The position numbers and the translations under genes were made by a program. A DNA stretch of 64,000 bases from Micromonospora chokoriensis (GTDB lineage Bacteria > Actinomycetota > Actinomycetes > Mycobacteriales > Micromonosporaceae): the NCBI RefSeq assembly GCF_000718555.1, contig NZ_JOAN01000006.1, positions 62,001 to 126,000 of the forward strand. Reading direction: 5' to 3'. A model generated the notes under the pieces. The model was not told the origin of the DNA, did no database searches, and saw only the letters and a list, made by a program, of their open reading frames with translations. This document shows, one piece after another, positions 1 to 8,398 of the stretch. Position 1 is the stretch's first letter; the number at the start of each line of letters is the position of its first letter.

Positions 1-404
1 ACCGGGCGTGCCGCGGACTTGAGCAGGTGCACACCCAACGCCAGCAGCACGCCGGTGACGACCGGCACCCACTGGTGGGACGAGAAGAAGCTGCCCGGGT
101 CGCTGACCGTCACCGTCTCCGACGAGGAGCCGGCGCCGAAGGCCAGGCCACCGGCGGTGGGCCGGACCACGGTCTGCACCACGTCGTTGATGTGGTCGAC
201 CACGGGCACCTTGTCGGCCACCATCTCCACGGCGAGCAGCACGGCCATGATGGCGATGACCCACCCGTTGCCGAGCCAGGCCCAGCCGCTGGGCAGGTCG
301 ATCAGGTCGGTGTAGCGGCCGAGCAGGCCGAGGATGAGCAGGGGTATGTAGGCGTTCAGCCCCGCCGAGGCGGCGAGACCGGTGCCGGTGAGAACTTCGA
401 ACAC
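1..404 (-). CDS. DUF4126 family membrane protein (3' end outside window)
   Basis: Reading the minus strand from a GTG at 404 gives an open frame that runs off the left edge, about 134 residues. It starts [19 protein letters not shown] and has hydrophobic stretches at roughly residues 7-30, 48-62 and 115-127, separated by a loop with the charged motif [14 protein letters not shown]. This pattern, with the AGLNAY-type start and the DKxPxxDHxxD loop, is typical of DUF4126 proteins, small integral membrane proteins of unknown function. It is divergent from nucS with about 70 bases between them. The C-terminus is missing, so domain completeness cannot be judged. Assignment is by pattern memory only. 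Confidence 0.75.
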   Translation of the reverse strand, partial: MFEVLTGTGLAASAGLNAYIPLLILGLLGRYTDLIDLPSGWAWLGNGWVIAIMAVLLAVEMVADKVPVVDHINDVVQTVVRPTAGGLAFGAGSSSETVTVSDPGSFFSSHQWVPVVTGVLLALGVHLLKSAARP

Positions 405-475
405 GGTCTCAGCATCGCACCGACGCGCCAGTGCCGCTCGCTGGCCACCGGTGGGTGCTCGGCTACCCTCGTCGG

Positions 476-1135
476 GTGCGGTTGGTCATTGCGAAGTGCT
501 CGGTGGATTACGTCGGACGGCTCTCGGCTCACCTGCCGCTGGCCACCCGGTTGCTGATGGTGAAGGCGGACGGGTCGGTGTCCATCCACGCCGACGACCG
601 GGCGTACAAGCCGTTGAACTGGATGAGCCCGCCCTGTCGGCTGGAGGAGGCCCCCGGTGTGTGGCGGGTGGTCAACAAGGCTGGCGAGGAGCTGCGGATC
701 ACCCTTGAGGAGATCTTCCAGGACACCTCGTACGAGTTGGGTGTGGATCCGGGCCTGCGCAAGGACGGGGTGGAGGCGCACCTCCAGGAGTTGTTGGCCG
801 CCAACCCGAGTGCCTTGGGTGAGGGGTTCACGCTGGTCCGTCGCGAGTACATGACGGCGATCGGCCCGGTCGACCTGCTGTGTCGGGATGCCAACTCGGG
901 CTCGGTGGCCGTCGAGGTCAAGCGGCGTGGCGACATCGACGGGGTGGAGCAGTTGACCCGTTACCTCGAGTTGATGAACCGTGACCCGCTGCTCAGCCCG
1001 GTCGCCGGGGTCTTCGCCGCCCAGGAGATCAAGCCGCAGGCCCGGGTGCTCGCCGCCGACCGGGGCATCCGGTGTGTGGTCGTGAACTACGACAAGCTGC
1101 GCGGCATCGAGAAGGACGAGCTGACCCTCTTCTGA
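476..1135 (+). CDS. nucS: Mismatch-specific endonuclease NucS (EndoMS)
   Basis: The product (219 aa) matches actinobacterial NucS, the endonuclease that cuts both strands at mismatches and replaces MutS/MutL repair in these bacteria. Visible landmarks are the N-terminal [20 protein letters not shown], the [16 protein letters not shown] segment of the N-terminal beta domain, and the C-terminal nuclease core with VDLLCRD, the VEVKRRG catalytic Glu/Lys pair and [13 protein letters not shown]. It ends in DELTLF, like NucS proteins that carry a clamp-binding tail. The GTG at 476 is chosen because family proteins begin there; an in-frame ATG at 431 would add 15 unlike residues. No Shine-Dalgarno is visible, but TACCCT at 464-469 could be a -10 box for a leaderless transcript. 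Confidence 0.93.
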   Translation: MRLVIAKCSVDYVGRLSAHLPLATRLLMVKADGSVSIHADDRAYKPLNWMSPPCRLEEAPGVWRVVNKAGEELRITLEEIFQDTSYELGVDPGLRKDGVEAHLQELLAANPSALGEGFTLVRREYMTAIGPVDLLCRDANSGSVAVEVKRRGDIDGVEQLTRYLELMNRDPLLSPVAGVFAAQEIKPQARVLAADRGIRCVVVNYDKLRGIEKDELTLF

Positions 1136-1143
1136 CCGGCGCG

Positions 1144-1800
1144 CTACCCGGCGCGCACCGCGATCAGCGACTTCGGCAGGCCGAACGCCCGCTCCACAAG
1201 CATGGTCGAGTCGGGGAAGTAGTGGCGCATCTGCGAGCGGTCCAACAACTCGGTCCAGAGCACCTGGTGGATGGCCGCGTCGTGGCTGCGGGTCGGCTTG
1301 TGCCCCAACGGCCAGCGCTGGGCGAGCACGGTGCGTAGTCGTACCGGGAGGAACTGCATTCCCGGCGCGATCCAGTGTGGCTCGATGGGGAAGTAGCGGT
1401 AGGGCGTCTGCACCCAGTGCCGGTCGGCCAGTGAGCGGACGGCGGCGGAGAAGCGAAGTCGGCGTTCGTGCCCGCCCACATGCTCCAGCACCGAGTTCGA
1501 GAAGACCATGTCGAAGCTGCTCTTGGCGAGGTGCGGGGGCAGGTCGCAGGCGTCGGCCTGCTCGACGTGGGCCCATTCGGGCACGACGGTGGGCGGCTGC
1601 TCCAGGTTGACGACCGTCACCCGGGCCGGCCGAACCGTGGCGCGGTGCCAGGTGCCGAGCCGGCCACCGAGATCGACCACGTGCATGTCACCGATGTCGG
1701 GAAAGGTGCGTGCCAGCCAGTCCGAGCGGTGCCGACGTCGCCGGGCGCTCCACGACTGGTCGCTGTCGACAAGGCGGTAGCGCAATCGATTGTGGCCCAT
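1144..1800 (-). CDS. SAM-dependent class I methyltransferase
   Basis: The 218-residue product has the class I methyltransferase fold signature. Motif I is VVDLGGRLGTW (about residues 41-51), an acidic residue ends strand 2 (VNLEQPP), DACDLP is motif II, and FDMVFSNSVLEHVGG is the motif IV/post-IV block often labelled Methyltransf_11. The C-terminal half (YRYFPIEPHWIAPGMQFLP) resembles methyltransferases found in glycan and secondary-metabolite clusters, but no substrate can be named. It sits alone between nucS (convergent) and an aldehyde dehydrogenase on the same strand. Upstream there is an AT-rich promoter-like stretch with almost no room for a leader, so the mRNA may be leaderless. Confidence 0.75.
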   Translation of the reverse strand: MGHNRLRYRLVDSDQSWSARRRRHRSDWLARTFPDIGDMHVVDLGGRLGTWHRATVRPARVTVVNLEQPPTVVPEWAHVEQADACDLPPHLAKSSFDMVFSNSVLEHVGGHERRLRFSAAVRSLADRHWVQTPYRYFPIEPHWIAPGMQFLPVRLRTVLAQRWPLGHKPTRSHDAAIHQVLWTELLDRSQMRHYFPDSTMLVERAFGLPKSLIAVRAG

Positions 1801-1807
1801 TTAACGC

Positions 1808-1836
1808 AATGTACCGCTGCGGACACGGTGTATAAA
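1808..1836 (-). promoter_or_regulatory. Candidate promoter of the methyltransferase gene
   Basis: On the minus strand a TACATT -10 hexamer (1813-1808) is preceded, after 17 bases, by TTTATA (1836-1831). The -10 ends seven bases before the ATG at 1800, so transcription would start at or next to the start codon. The stretch is unusually AT-rich for this genome. This is inference from spacing and hexamer match only. Confidence 0.4.
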
Positions 1837-1848
1837 CATGTGGATACG

Positions 1849-1869
1849 CCGATCTTTGTTGAAGATCGG
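1849..1869 (-). terminator. Hairpin terminator after the aldehyde dehydrogenase
   Basis: Perfect 8-bp stem CCGATCTT / AAGATCGG with a five-base loop, beginning 12 bases past the stop codon of the aldehyde dehydrogenase gene (minus strand). There is no long T-run, as is common for actinobacterial terminators. Confidence 0.5.
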
Positions 1870-1880
1870 TTATCCGACAC

Positions 1881-3377
1881 TCACCTTCCGTACATGACCT
1901 TGATGGCCTTGACGAGTCGGGCCACGTCGGTCGGGGTCCGTTCGAAGGTCATCGACGGCAGCAGCGACCGGGCCCGACGCCGGGTGATCGCCTTGGCTCG
2001 ACCGAACTCGCGCAGCCCGTCCTCCCCGTGGATGCGCCCGAAACCGGAGTCACCGACACCGCCGAACGGCAGGGTGGACATGCCGGCGAAGGTGAGCGTG
2101 GAGTTGACCGAGGCCATCCCGGAGCGCAGCCGCCGGGCGATGGCCACCGCGCGCCGCCGGCCGAAGACCGAACCCCCCAGGCCGTACGACAGGGCGTTGG
2201 CGCGGGCGACGGCCTCGTCGGCGTCGCGGACCCGGCTGATGGTCAGCGTGGGGCCGAAGGTCTCCTCGCGGACGGCGGCCGACTCCTCCGGGACGTCCAC
2301 GAGCACAGTGGGGTGGACGTACGGCGGCTGCACGGCGCTCGGGCCGCCGAGCACGGCACGCCCGCCGGAGGTGATCGCAGCGTCGATGTGCCGGCGGATC
2401 ACGTCGATCTGCTTGGGCATGGTGATCGGCCCGATGTCGGTGCCCTCCGCCCCGACGGTCAGCTGGCCGGCACGAGCCACCACCTTGTCGACGAAGGCGT
2501 CGAAGACGGCGTCGACTGCGTACACCCGCTCGATGCCGATGCAGGTCTGACCCGCGTTGGTCATGCCGCCCCAGACGCACGCCTCGGCGGCAGCGTCCAG
2601 GTCGGCGTCGCTGTCGACGATCATGGCGTCCTTGCCGCCGCCCTCGATCAGCACCGGGGTCAGCGTCTCGGCGCAGGCGGCCATCACCTTCCGGGCGGTC
2701 GCGGTGGAGCCGGTGAAGGCCAGCTTGTCGACGCCGGAGCGGCACAGCGCGGCACCGACGTCGCCCAGCCCGTGCACGGCGGTGAACACCGGCTGCTCGG
2801 GCACCACCTCGGCGAAGCTGTCCACCAGCCACTGGCCGACGACGGGCGTGTATTCGCTCGGCTTGAGCACCACGCCGTTGCCGGCGGCGAGGGCGTACGC
2901 GGCCGAGCCGATCGGGGTGAAGACCGGATAGTTCCACGGCCCGATCACGCCCACCACGCCGTGCGGCTGGTATTCGAGGTGCCCGGAGAACTCGGCGAGG
3001 ATGAGCCGGGACCGCACCCGGCGGGGGCCGAGCACGCGGCCGGCGTTGCGGGCGGCCCAGTCGATGTGCTCGATCGCGGTGACGATCTCGACGATGGCGT
3101 CGGCGACCGGCTTGCCGCCCTCGACGTGCACCAACTCGGCCAACTGCTCGATCCGCTTGGCGAGCAGCGCGCGCCATTGCAGCATCCGCGTGCGGCGGCC
3201 GGTGAAGCCGAGAGCGGCCCACCACTCGCCGGCGGTGCGGGCACGGTCGACGGCCTGTCGGACGTCTTCGTCGGTGGCGACCGGGAGGCGACCGGCCTCT
3301 ACGCCGGTCGCCGGGCTGGTGGAGACCAGCCGGCCCGCCTCGATGACCGGAACGCCCGGGATATGCACTGCCGTCAT
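1881..3377 (-). CDS. Aldehyde dehydrogenase family (GabD2-like succinate-semialdehyde dehydrogenase)
   Basis: The 498-aa protein is a full-length NAD(P)-dependent aldehyde dehydrogenase that would oxidise an aldehyde to its acid in the cytoplasm. Catalytic residues are visible: Asn149 in IGPWNYPV, Glu245 in LIEGGGKDAM, and the nucleophile Cys279 in GQTCIG. The C-terminal EETFGPTLTISRV and LPFGGVGDSGFGR motifs are also present. The overall type resembles mycobacterial GabD2 and broad-range fatty/aryl aldehyde enzymes more than classic betaine aldehyde dehydrogenases, so succinate semialdehyde is a plausible but unproven substrate. It is transcribed alone, away from the FHA gene, with a hairpin just after its stop. 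Confidence 0.85.
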   Translation of the reverse strand: MTAVHIPGVPVIEAGRLVSTSPATGVEAGRLPVATDEDVRQAVDRARTAGEWWAALGFTGRRTRMLQWRALLAKRIEQLAELVHVEGGKPVADAIVEIVTAIEHIDWAARNAGRVLGPRRVRSRLILAEFSGHLEYQPHGVVGVIGPWNYPVFTPIGSAAYALAAGNGVVLKPSEYTPVVGQWLVDSFAEVVPEQPVFTAVHGLGDVGAALCRSGVDKLAFTGSTATARKVMAACAETLTPVLIEGGGKDAMIVDSDADLDAAAEACVWGGMTNAGQTCIGIERVYAVDAVFDAFVDKVVARAGQLTVGAEGTDIGPITMPKQIDVIRRHIDAAITSGGRAVLGGPSAVQPPYVHPTVLVDVPEESAAVREETFGPTLTISRVRDADEAVARANALSYGLGGSVFGRRRAVAIARRLRSGMASVNSTLTFAGMSTLPFGGVGDSGFGRIHGEDGLREFGRAKAITRRRARSLLPSMTFERTPTDVARLVKAIKVMYGR

Positions 3378-3633
3378 GGCGGAAGTCTAGACCCGAGGAT
3401 TACTCGCCGGTAGGTCCGCGATTCGGGGTGGGGGGACCGGCGTCGCACCGGCCCGGCCGATCGTTGATCAGTGCAGGTCAGGGCGTTGATGGTGAACACT
3501 GCCCGCCCGAATCGTCGAACGGCAGATGGCCGGGAGGTGACGATAGGCTGACCGGCCGGTCGGTATTGACGATTACCGTCTGATGGCAGGCTGACGCGCG
3601 GAGTAACGGTGTGGGGTGGAGGGATGACTGTCC

Positions 3634-4050
3634 ATGGAGGATCACCCGGAACTGATGCCGCTGTTGACGGTCGCGGGTGGGCCGATGCGCGGAGCGAGCT
3701 TTCGCATGGGGGTCGACCCACAGGTGATCGGTCGGGCGCCAACCGGTCAGGTGGTCATCAACGACCCCCACCTGAGCCGTCGCCACGCCGAGGTGTGGCT
3801 GGCGCCGGAGGGCCCGTCCCTGCGGGACCTGGGGTCCACAAACGGCACCTGGCTCAACGACCGCCGGATCACCGAGGTGGAACGACTCTCCGACGGTGAC
3901 GTGATCCGGCTCGGCCGTACCGAGCTGCGCCTGTTCGACCCGGGGGTGGCACTTACCGACCCGGTGGGGCTCAGCTTCGGCCCGTCCCGGCGGGACGTCC
4001 GACCGACGCTGCCGCTGCCGCTGGCCACACCGCCGGGCGCGCGTCGCTGA
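3634..4050 (+). CDS. FHA domain protein
   Basis: This 138-aa cytoplasmic protein is almost entirely one forkhead-associated domain, a phosphothreonine-binding module. The hallmark motifs are in order: the GRAP strand (about residue 33), SRRHAEV (about 50) and GSTNGTWLN (about 69). Arg, Ser, His and Asn residues needed to bind phosphothreonine are therefore retained. The last 30 residues are basic and proline-rich with no domain. A GGAGGG lies 11 bases before the ATG. In actinobacteria such proteins are usually read-outs of Ser/Thr kinases; no kinase gene is nearby, so its partner is unknown. Confidence 0.85.
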   Translation: MEDHPELMPLLTVAGGPMRGASFRMGVDPQVIGRAPTGQVVINDPHLSRRHAEVWLAPEGPSLRDLGSTNGTWLNDRRITEVERLSDGDVIRLGRTELRLFDPGVALTDPVGLSFGPSRRDVRPTLPLPLATPPGARR

Positions 4051-4132
4051 CCGCCCCCGGCGGTCGGCCACACCGGGCCGCTGCGCCGGATGGCGGTCCG
4101 ACACCTGGACCGGCGGGGACGCCCGTGGCAGC

Positions 4133-5203
4133 ATGCCGCGGATGGAGACCGAGCAGCGGACCGTCACGGCGAACGGCATCACCCAGGCGGTACGGGTTGC
4201 CGGCCCGCCGGACGGCACGCCGGTGCTGCTGATCCACGGCAACTGCTCGTCCGCGCTGTTCTGGGAGCCGCTGGTCCGGCGGCTGCCACCGACGCTGCGG
4301 GTGGTCGCCCCCGACCTGCGGGGGTACGGCGACTCCGCGACGGCTCCGGTGGACGCCACCCGGGGCCTGCGGGACTTCGCCGACGACGTGGCCGCGCTGC
4401 TGGACGACCCGACGCTCTTCGACGCCAACGCTCGCCCGGTGGTGGTCGGGCACTCCCTGGGCGGCGGAGTGGCGATGCGTCTGCTGGTCGACCAGCCGCA
4501 CCGGGTAGGAGCGTTGCTGCTCGCCGCGCCGGTCTCGCCGTACGGCTTCGGGGGCACCCGCGACCTGACCGGCACGCCGACCACCCCCGACTTCGCCGGC
4601 ACCGGCGCCGGCACCGCGAACCCGGACTTCGTCGCCCGACTCGCGACCGGTGACCGCAGCGCGGATGCTCCGGCGAGCCCGCGTGCCGTGCTACGAGCCA
4701 CCTATGTGGCCGATCCCTCCGCGTTGGGCGTGGACGAGGATCTGCTGCTGGACACCGTGCTCTCCACCGCTACCGGAGACGACAACTACCCGGGCACGGC
4801 GGTGCCGTCGGAGAACTGGCCGGGCACCGCGCCGGGGGAGCGGGGGGTGCTCAACGCGCTCGCGCCGACCTGGTTCCGGCTCGCCGACAAGCTGGTGGCC
4901 GTCGCCGAGAAGCCCCCGGTCACCTGGGTACGCGGGGACGCCGACGTCATCGTCTCGGACACCTCGCTGTTCGACCTGGCGTACCTGGGCTCGCTGGGCC
5001 TCGTGCCCGGCTGGCCCGGCGAGGACGCCTGCCCGCCGCAGCCGATGGTCGGCCAGACCCGGGCGGTGCTGGATCGGTACGCGGCGGCGGGCGGTGCGTA
5101 CCACGAGGTGGTGTTGCCCGGTTGTGGTCACAGCCCGCACCTGGAGCGCCCGGCGGAGTTCGTCGCGGAGTTGTTGGCGTTGACCGGCTCGTCAGTCGGC
5201 TGA
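4133..5203 (+). CDS. Alpha/beta-fold hydrolase
   Basis: The 356-aa product has the alpha/beta-hydrolase plan. LLIHGNCSS contains the oxyanion-hole HG, then DLRGYGDS, the nucleophile elbow VGHSLGGG (Ser about residue 107), WVRGDADVIVSD with the acidic residue, and GCGHSPHLERP with the catalytic His near the C-terminus. A long insert between the elbow and the acid (about residues 125-265) forms a lid domain, which is why it exceeds the usual 270-300 aa. Substrate is not predictable; esterase, epoxide hydrolase-like or C-C hydrolase activity are all possible. An ATG nine bases downstream (4142) is an alternative start. It precedes the 3-hydroxyacyl-CoA dehydrogenase gene by about 130 bases. Confidence 0.8.
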   Translation: MPRMETEQRTVTANGITQAVRVAGPPDGTPVLLIHGNCSSALFWEPLVRRLPPTLRVVAPDLRGYGDSATAPVDATRGLRDFADDVAALLDDPTLFDANARPVVVGHSLGGGVAMRLLVDQPHRVGALLLAAPVSPYGFGGTRDLTGTPTTPDFAGTGAGTANPDFVARLATGDRSADAPASPRAVLRATYVADPSALGVDEDLLLDTVLSTATGDDNYPGTAVPSENWPGTAPGERGVLNALAPTWFRLADKLVAVAEKPPVTWVRGDADVIVSDTSLFDLAYLGSLGLVPGWPGEDACPPQPMVGQTRAVLDRYAAAGGAYHEVVLPGCGHSPHLERPAEFVAELLALTGSSVG

Positions 5204-5286
5204 CCGCACCGGCCGGCAGCCGTGGGTGAAATATGCCACGGCATCTCGACAACCCACCGTCACGTGGCAGACTCGCGCGCATAACC

Positions 5287-5301
5287 TTAGCGGCCGTTCA
5301 G
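5287..5301 (+). promoter_or_regulatory. Shared acyl-CoA operator-like motif (copy 1, before 3-hydroxyacyl-CoA dehydrogenase)
   Basis: TTAGCGGCCGTTCAG, ending 31 bases before the GTG start. It overlaps a TAACCT -10-like hexamer (5282-5287), a position where a bound repressor would block initiation. Nearly the same word occurs before ccr, thiolase/epimerase and the mutase gene. Confidence 0.5.
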
Positions 5302-5332
5302 CGGTCGTGCGGAGTGTCTGGGGAGGCCGGTC

Positions 5333-7123
5333 GTGGCGCGCGAGTTCAGCACCGTTGGCGTGGTGGGGCTGGGCACCATGGGTGCCGGCATCGTCGAGGT
5401 CTTCGCCCGCAACGGCATCGACGTGGTGGCCGTCGAGATCTCCGCGCCGGCGCTGGAGCGTGGCCGGGCCACCCTGAAGGGCTCCACCGACCGGGCGGTC
5501 GCCAAGGGCAAGCTCGCCGAGGCGGACCGCGACGCTCTGCACGAGCGGGTGCACTTCGCGGTCGGGCTGGACGCGCTGCACTCCGTCGACCTGGTCATCG
5601 AGGCGGTACCCGAGCACCTGGACCTCAAGCAGCGGATCTTCGCGGAGCTGGACCGGGTCTGTCGCCCGGAGACGATCCTCGCCACCAACACCTCGTCGTT
5701 GAGCGTCACCGAGATCTCGGTGGCCACCAGCCGACCCAATCAGGTGATCGGCATCCACTTCTTCAACCCGGCCCCGGTGATGAAGCTGGTCGAGGTGGTC
5801 CGCACGGTCGTCACCGCACCCGAGGTGGTCGCCGACGTGGAGGCGCTCTGCGCCCGGCTCGGCAAGGTCGACGTCACCATCAACGACCGGGCCGGCTTCA
5901 TCGCCAACGCGCTGCTCTTCGGCTACCTCAACCACGCGGTCGGCATGTTCGAGTCGCACTACGCGACCCGGGAGGACATCGACGCCGCGATGAAGCTCGG
6001 CTGCGGCCTGCCGATGGGCCCGCTGGCGCTGATGGACCTGATCGGCCTGGACACCGCGTACGAGATCTTGGACACCATGTACCGGCGCGGCGGGCGGGAC
6101 CGTCGGCACGCTCCGGTGCCACTGCTCAAGCAGATGGTGACGGCGGGGCTGCTCGGCCGGAAGTCCGGCCGGGGCTTCTACACCTATGAGCGGCCCGGTT
6201 CCCCGGTGGTCGTACCGGATGAGGCGACGCCGCCCGCGACGGAGGCCGTGCTCGCCGACGGCGCGCGCGCCATCGCCAAGGTCGGCGTGGTCGGCTCGGG
6301 GACGATGGCCACCGGGATCATCGAGGTCTTCGCGAAGGCCGGCTACGAGGTCGTCTCGGTGACCCGCGGCATGGAGAAGTCCGCGAAGGTCTGCGAGGCG
6401 GTGAAGACCTCGCTGAACAAGGGTGTGGTGCGGGGCAAGCTCGCCGAGGCCGATCGGGACGCCGCCCTGGGCCGGATCAGCTGGTCCGCCACGCTCGACC
6501 ACCTCGCCGACGTCGACCTGGTGGTCGAGGCGGTCGTCGAGGAGCTGAGCGTCAAGAAGGCCCTCTTCGCGAGCCTCGACGAGATCTGCAAGCCGGGCGT
6601 GGTGCTGGCTACCACCACCTCGTCGCTGCCGGTGATCGACGTGGCGATGGCCACCCAGCGACCGGCCGACGTGGTGGGGCTGCACTTCTTCAACCCGGCG
6701 CCGGTCATGCCGCTGGTGGAGGTGGTCCGCACCATCCGCACCTCCCCGGAGGCCACCGCCACCGCCCGCGCCGTCTGCGCCGCCCTCGGCAAGACCGGCG
6801 TGGTCTGCGGCGACCGGGCCGGGTTCATCGTCAACGCGCTGCTCTTCCCGTACCTGAACGACGCGGTGAAGATGTTGGAGGCCAGCTACTCGACCGCCGA
6901 CGACATCGACCACGCCATGAAGCTGGGCTGCGGCTACCCGATGGGCCCGTTCGAGCTGCTCGACGTCGTCGGGCTGGACGTCTCCCTGGCGATCCAACGG
7001 GAGCTGTACCTGGAGCTGCGCGAGCCGGGCTTCGCCCCCGCGCCGCTGCTGGAGCACCTGGTCACCGCCGGCTACCTGGGCCGCAAGACTCGCCGCGGCT
7101 TCCGCGACCACTCGCACCGCTGA
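5333..7123 (+). CDS. Tandem-domain 3-hydroxyacyl-CoA dehydrogenase
   Basis: The 596-aa protein consists of two complete, similar 3-hydroxyacyl-CoA dehydrogenase units. Unit 1 has the Rossmann motif GLGTMGAGI (about residue 11) and unit 2 has GSGTMATGI (about residue 323). Each then repeats the family blocks: DLV(I/V)EAV, AT(N/T)TSSL, GLHFFNPAPVM-type (GIHFFNPAPVM in unit 1), DRAGFI(A/V)NALLFPYLN-type and the C-terminal MKLGCG.PMGP segment. The catalytic His of HFFNP and Glu of the (E/V)AV region occur in both. It would oxidise 3-hydroxyacyl-CoA (for example 3-hydroxybutyryl-CoA) with NAD(P). GGGGAGG precedes the GTG start. It could act as a single-chain pseudo-dimer. It joins thiolase and Ccr functionally. 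Confidence 0.9.
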   Translation: MAREFSTVGVVGLGTMGAGIVEVFARNGIDVVAVEISAPALERGRATLKGSTDRAVAKGKLAEADRDALHERVHFAVGLDALHSVDLVIEAVPEHLDLKQRIFAELDRVCRPETILATNTSSLSVTEISVATSRPNQVIGIHFFNPAPVMKLVEVVRTVVTAPEVVADVEALCARLGKVDVTINDRAGFIANALLFGYLNHAVGMFESHYATREDIDAAMKLGCGLPMGPLALMDLIGLDTAYEILDTMYRRGGRDRRHAPVPLLKQMVTAGLLGRKSGRGFYTYERPGSPVVVPDEATPPATEAVLADGARAIAKVGVVGSGTMATGIIEVFAKAGYEVVSVTRGMEKSAKVCEAVKTSLNKGVVRGKLAEADRDAALGRISWSATLDHLADVDLVVEAVVEELSVKKALFASLDEICKPGVVLATTTSSLPVIDVAMATQRPADVVGLHFFNPAPVMPLVEVVRTIRTSPEATATARAVCAALGKTGVVCGDRAGFIVNALLFPYLNDAVKMLEASYSTADDIDHAMKLGCGYPMGPFELLDVVGLDVSLAIQRELYLELREPGFAPAPLLEHLVTAGYLGRKTRRGFRDHSHR

Positions 7124-7160
7124 CCGCCGCCGGGGTCGGTCTCACCCGCCGGAAGTACGC

Positions 7161-7493
7161 TTGGTGACTGTGAGCCCCCGTCGCAACCGCCCTCGCCGGG
7201 ACGAGAACGCCAACCTGGACGACGACCGGGTCCGGCAGGGCGTCGCCTCGGTGCAGCAGTGGACCGACGGCGCTTGGCAGGTACGCGGAATCGGCGCGGG
7301 CGCGTCCGTGAAGACGTACCGCTGCCCCGGTTGTAACCAGGAGATCCGGCCCGGGGTGGCGCACCTGGTGGCCTGGCCGGCGGACGGCCTGGGTGATCTG
7401 ACCGACCGGCGGCACTGGCACAGCGGCTGCTGGCGGGCCCGGGACCGGCGCGGCCCGGCGGTGCAGCGCGGCCGGGGCGCCCCGCGCTACTGA
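7161..7493 (+). CDS. Small zinc-binding-type conserved protein
   Basis: Product of 110 aa, not assignable to a known function. The middle holds a likely treble-clef or HNH-like metal site: CPGCNQEI followed by AHLVAWP and then RHWHSGCW, i.e. CxxC ... H ... HxxC. Both ends are rich in Arg and Pro. Similar small proteins are common in actinobacteria and are often mislabelled ATP/GTP-binding protein, but no P-loop is present here. GGAAG lies eight bases before the GTG at 7161; a second GTG six bases on is also possible. It lies 37 bases after the dehydrogenase gene on the same strand. Confidence 0.65.
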   Translation: MVTVSPRRNRPRRDENANLDDDRVRQGVASVQQWTDGAWQVRGIGAGASVKTYRCPGCNQEIRPGVAHLVAWPADGLGDLTDRRHWHSGCWRARDRRGPAVQRGRGAPRY

Positions 7494-7585
7494 GTGGCGC
7501 GGCTGAGCGACCCCGCTGAGCGACGTGGGTCACCCTGTTCGTGCCTGGGCGGGCGGCGACGGCGACTTCGCGACAGACTTGGGCG

Positions 7586-8395
7586 GTGAGCACAGCGATC
7601 CGCGCGTCGTCGATCCTGCCCGGTCGCCGGGAGGACATCGAGCTGCATACCGCCGACGGTCTGAAGCTGGTCGGTGAGCTGGCCCTGCCGGCCGACCGGC
7701 CGCCGGTGGCCACCCTGGTCTGCCTGCACCCGCTGCCCACCCACGGCGGGATGATGGACAGCCATGTGTTCCGCAAGGCCGCCTGGCGGTTGCCCGCGCT
7801 CGCCGACCTGGCCGTACTCCGGTTCAACACCCGGGGCACCAGCAGCGTGCGCGGCACCAGCGAGGGCGCCTTCGACGGCGCGGTGGGCGAGCGGTACGAC
7901 GTGGCCGCCGCCATCGAGTACGCGGAGTTCGCCGAGCTGCCCAACATCTGGCTCGTCGGGTGGTCGTTCGGCACCGACCTGGCGCTGAAGTACGGCTGCG
8001 ACCCGACGATCGCCGGGGCGATCCTGCTCTCCCCGCCGCTGCGTTTCTCCGCCCCTGAGGACCTGGCCACCTGGGCCAACTCGGGTCGTCCGCTGGTGGC
8101 GCTGGTGCCGGAGTTCGACGACTACCTGCGCCCGACCGAGGCGCGGGAGCGGTTCGCCGCCGTGCCGCAGGCCGAGGTGGTCGGGGTGCCGGGCGCCAAG
8201 CACCTCTGGGTGGGCGACGCGGAGACGGTGCTCGACGAGATCGTCCGGCGGGTCAACCCGGCCGTCGAGGTGCCGCTGCCGACGACCTGGGACGGCCCGA
8301 TGGAGGCCGGCGACGTCAGCGCGTACGCCGACCGGACGGTGGCCGCCTTCGCCGACACGCCCGTCCCCGGCCCGGCCGCCGGTCAGGCCGACTGA
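7586..8395 (+). CDS. Alpha/beta hydrolase (dienelactone hydrolase-like)
   Basis: The 269-aa product is a compact alpha/beta hydrolase. LVCLHPLPTHGG is the oxyanion strand with the HPxPxxGG form seen in a family related to KANL3/Tex30-type hydrolases. Next come RFNTRGT, the elbow-like VGWSFGTDLAL (Ser about residue 131), LVPEFDDYLRP and GAKHLWVGD with the catalytic His. The GTG at 7586 is preferred because upstream residues are unlike the family; a GTG at 7541 is in frame but adds 15 residues. It is convergent with the transporter gene, only three bases apart. Confidence 0.78.
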   Translation: MSTAIRASSILPGRREDIELHTADGLKLVGELALPADRPPVATLVCLHPLPTHGGMMDSHVFRKAAWRLPALADLAVLRFNTRGTSSVRGTSEGAFDGAVGERYDVAAAIEYAEFAELPNIWLVGWSFGTDLALKYGCDPTIAGAILLSPPLRFSAPEDLATWANSGRPLVALVPEFDDYLRPTEARERFAAVPQAEVVGVPGAKHLWVGDAETVLDEIVRRVNPAVEVPLPTTWDGPMEAGDVSAYADRTVAAFADTPVPGPAAGQAD

Positions 8396-8398
8396 CGC

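Noticed and set aside
27..557. Open frame of 176 aa on the plus strand over the left edge
   Set aside because: It is His/Gly/Arg-rich and antisense to the DUF4126 gene, whose product has clear membrane helices and family motifs.
356..1576. Minus-strand frame of 406 aa across nucS
   Set aside because: Complete overlap with nucS and the methyltransferase in the wrong frame; composition is typical of high-GC shadow frames.
5192..7117. Minus-strand frame of 641 aa opposite the 3-hydroxyacyl-CoA dehydrogenase
   Set aside because: Mirror frame of a gene with intact motifs; His/Asp/Val-rich nonsense composition.
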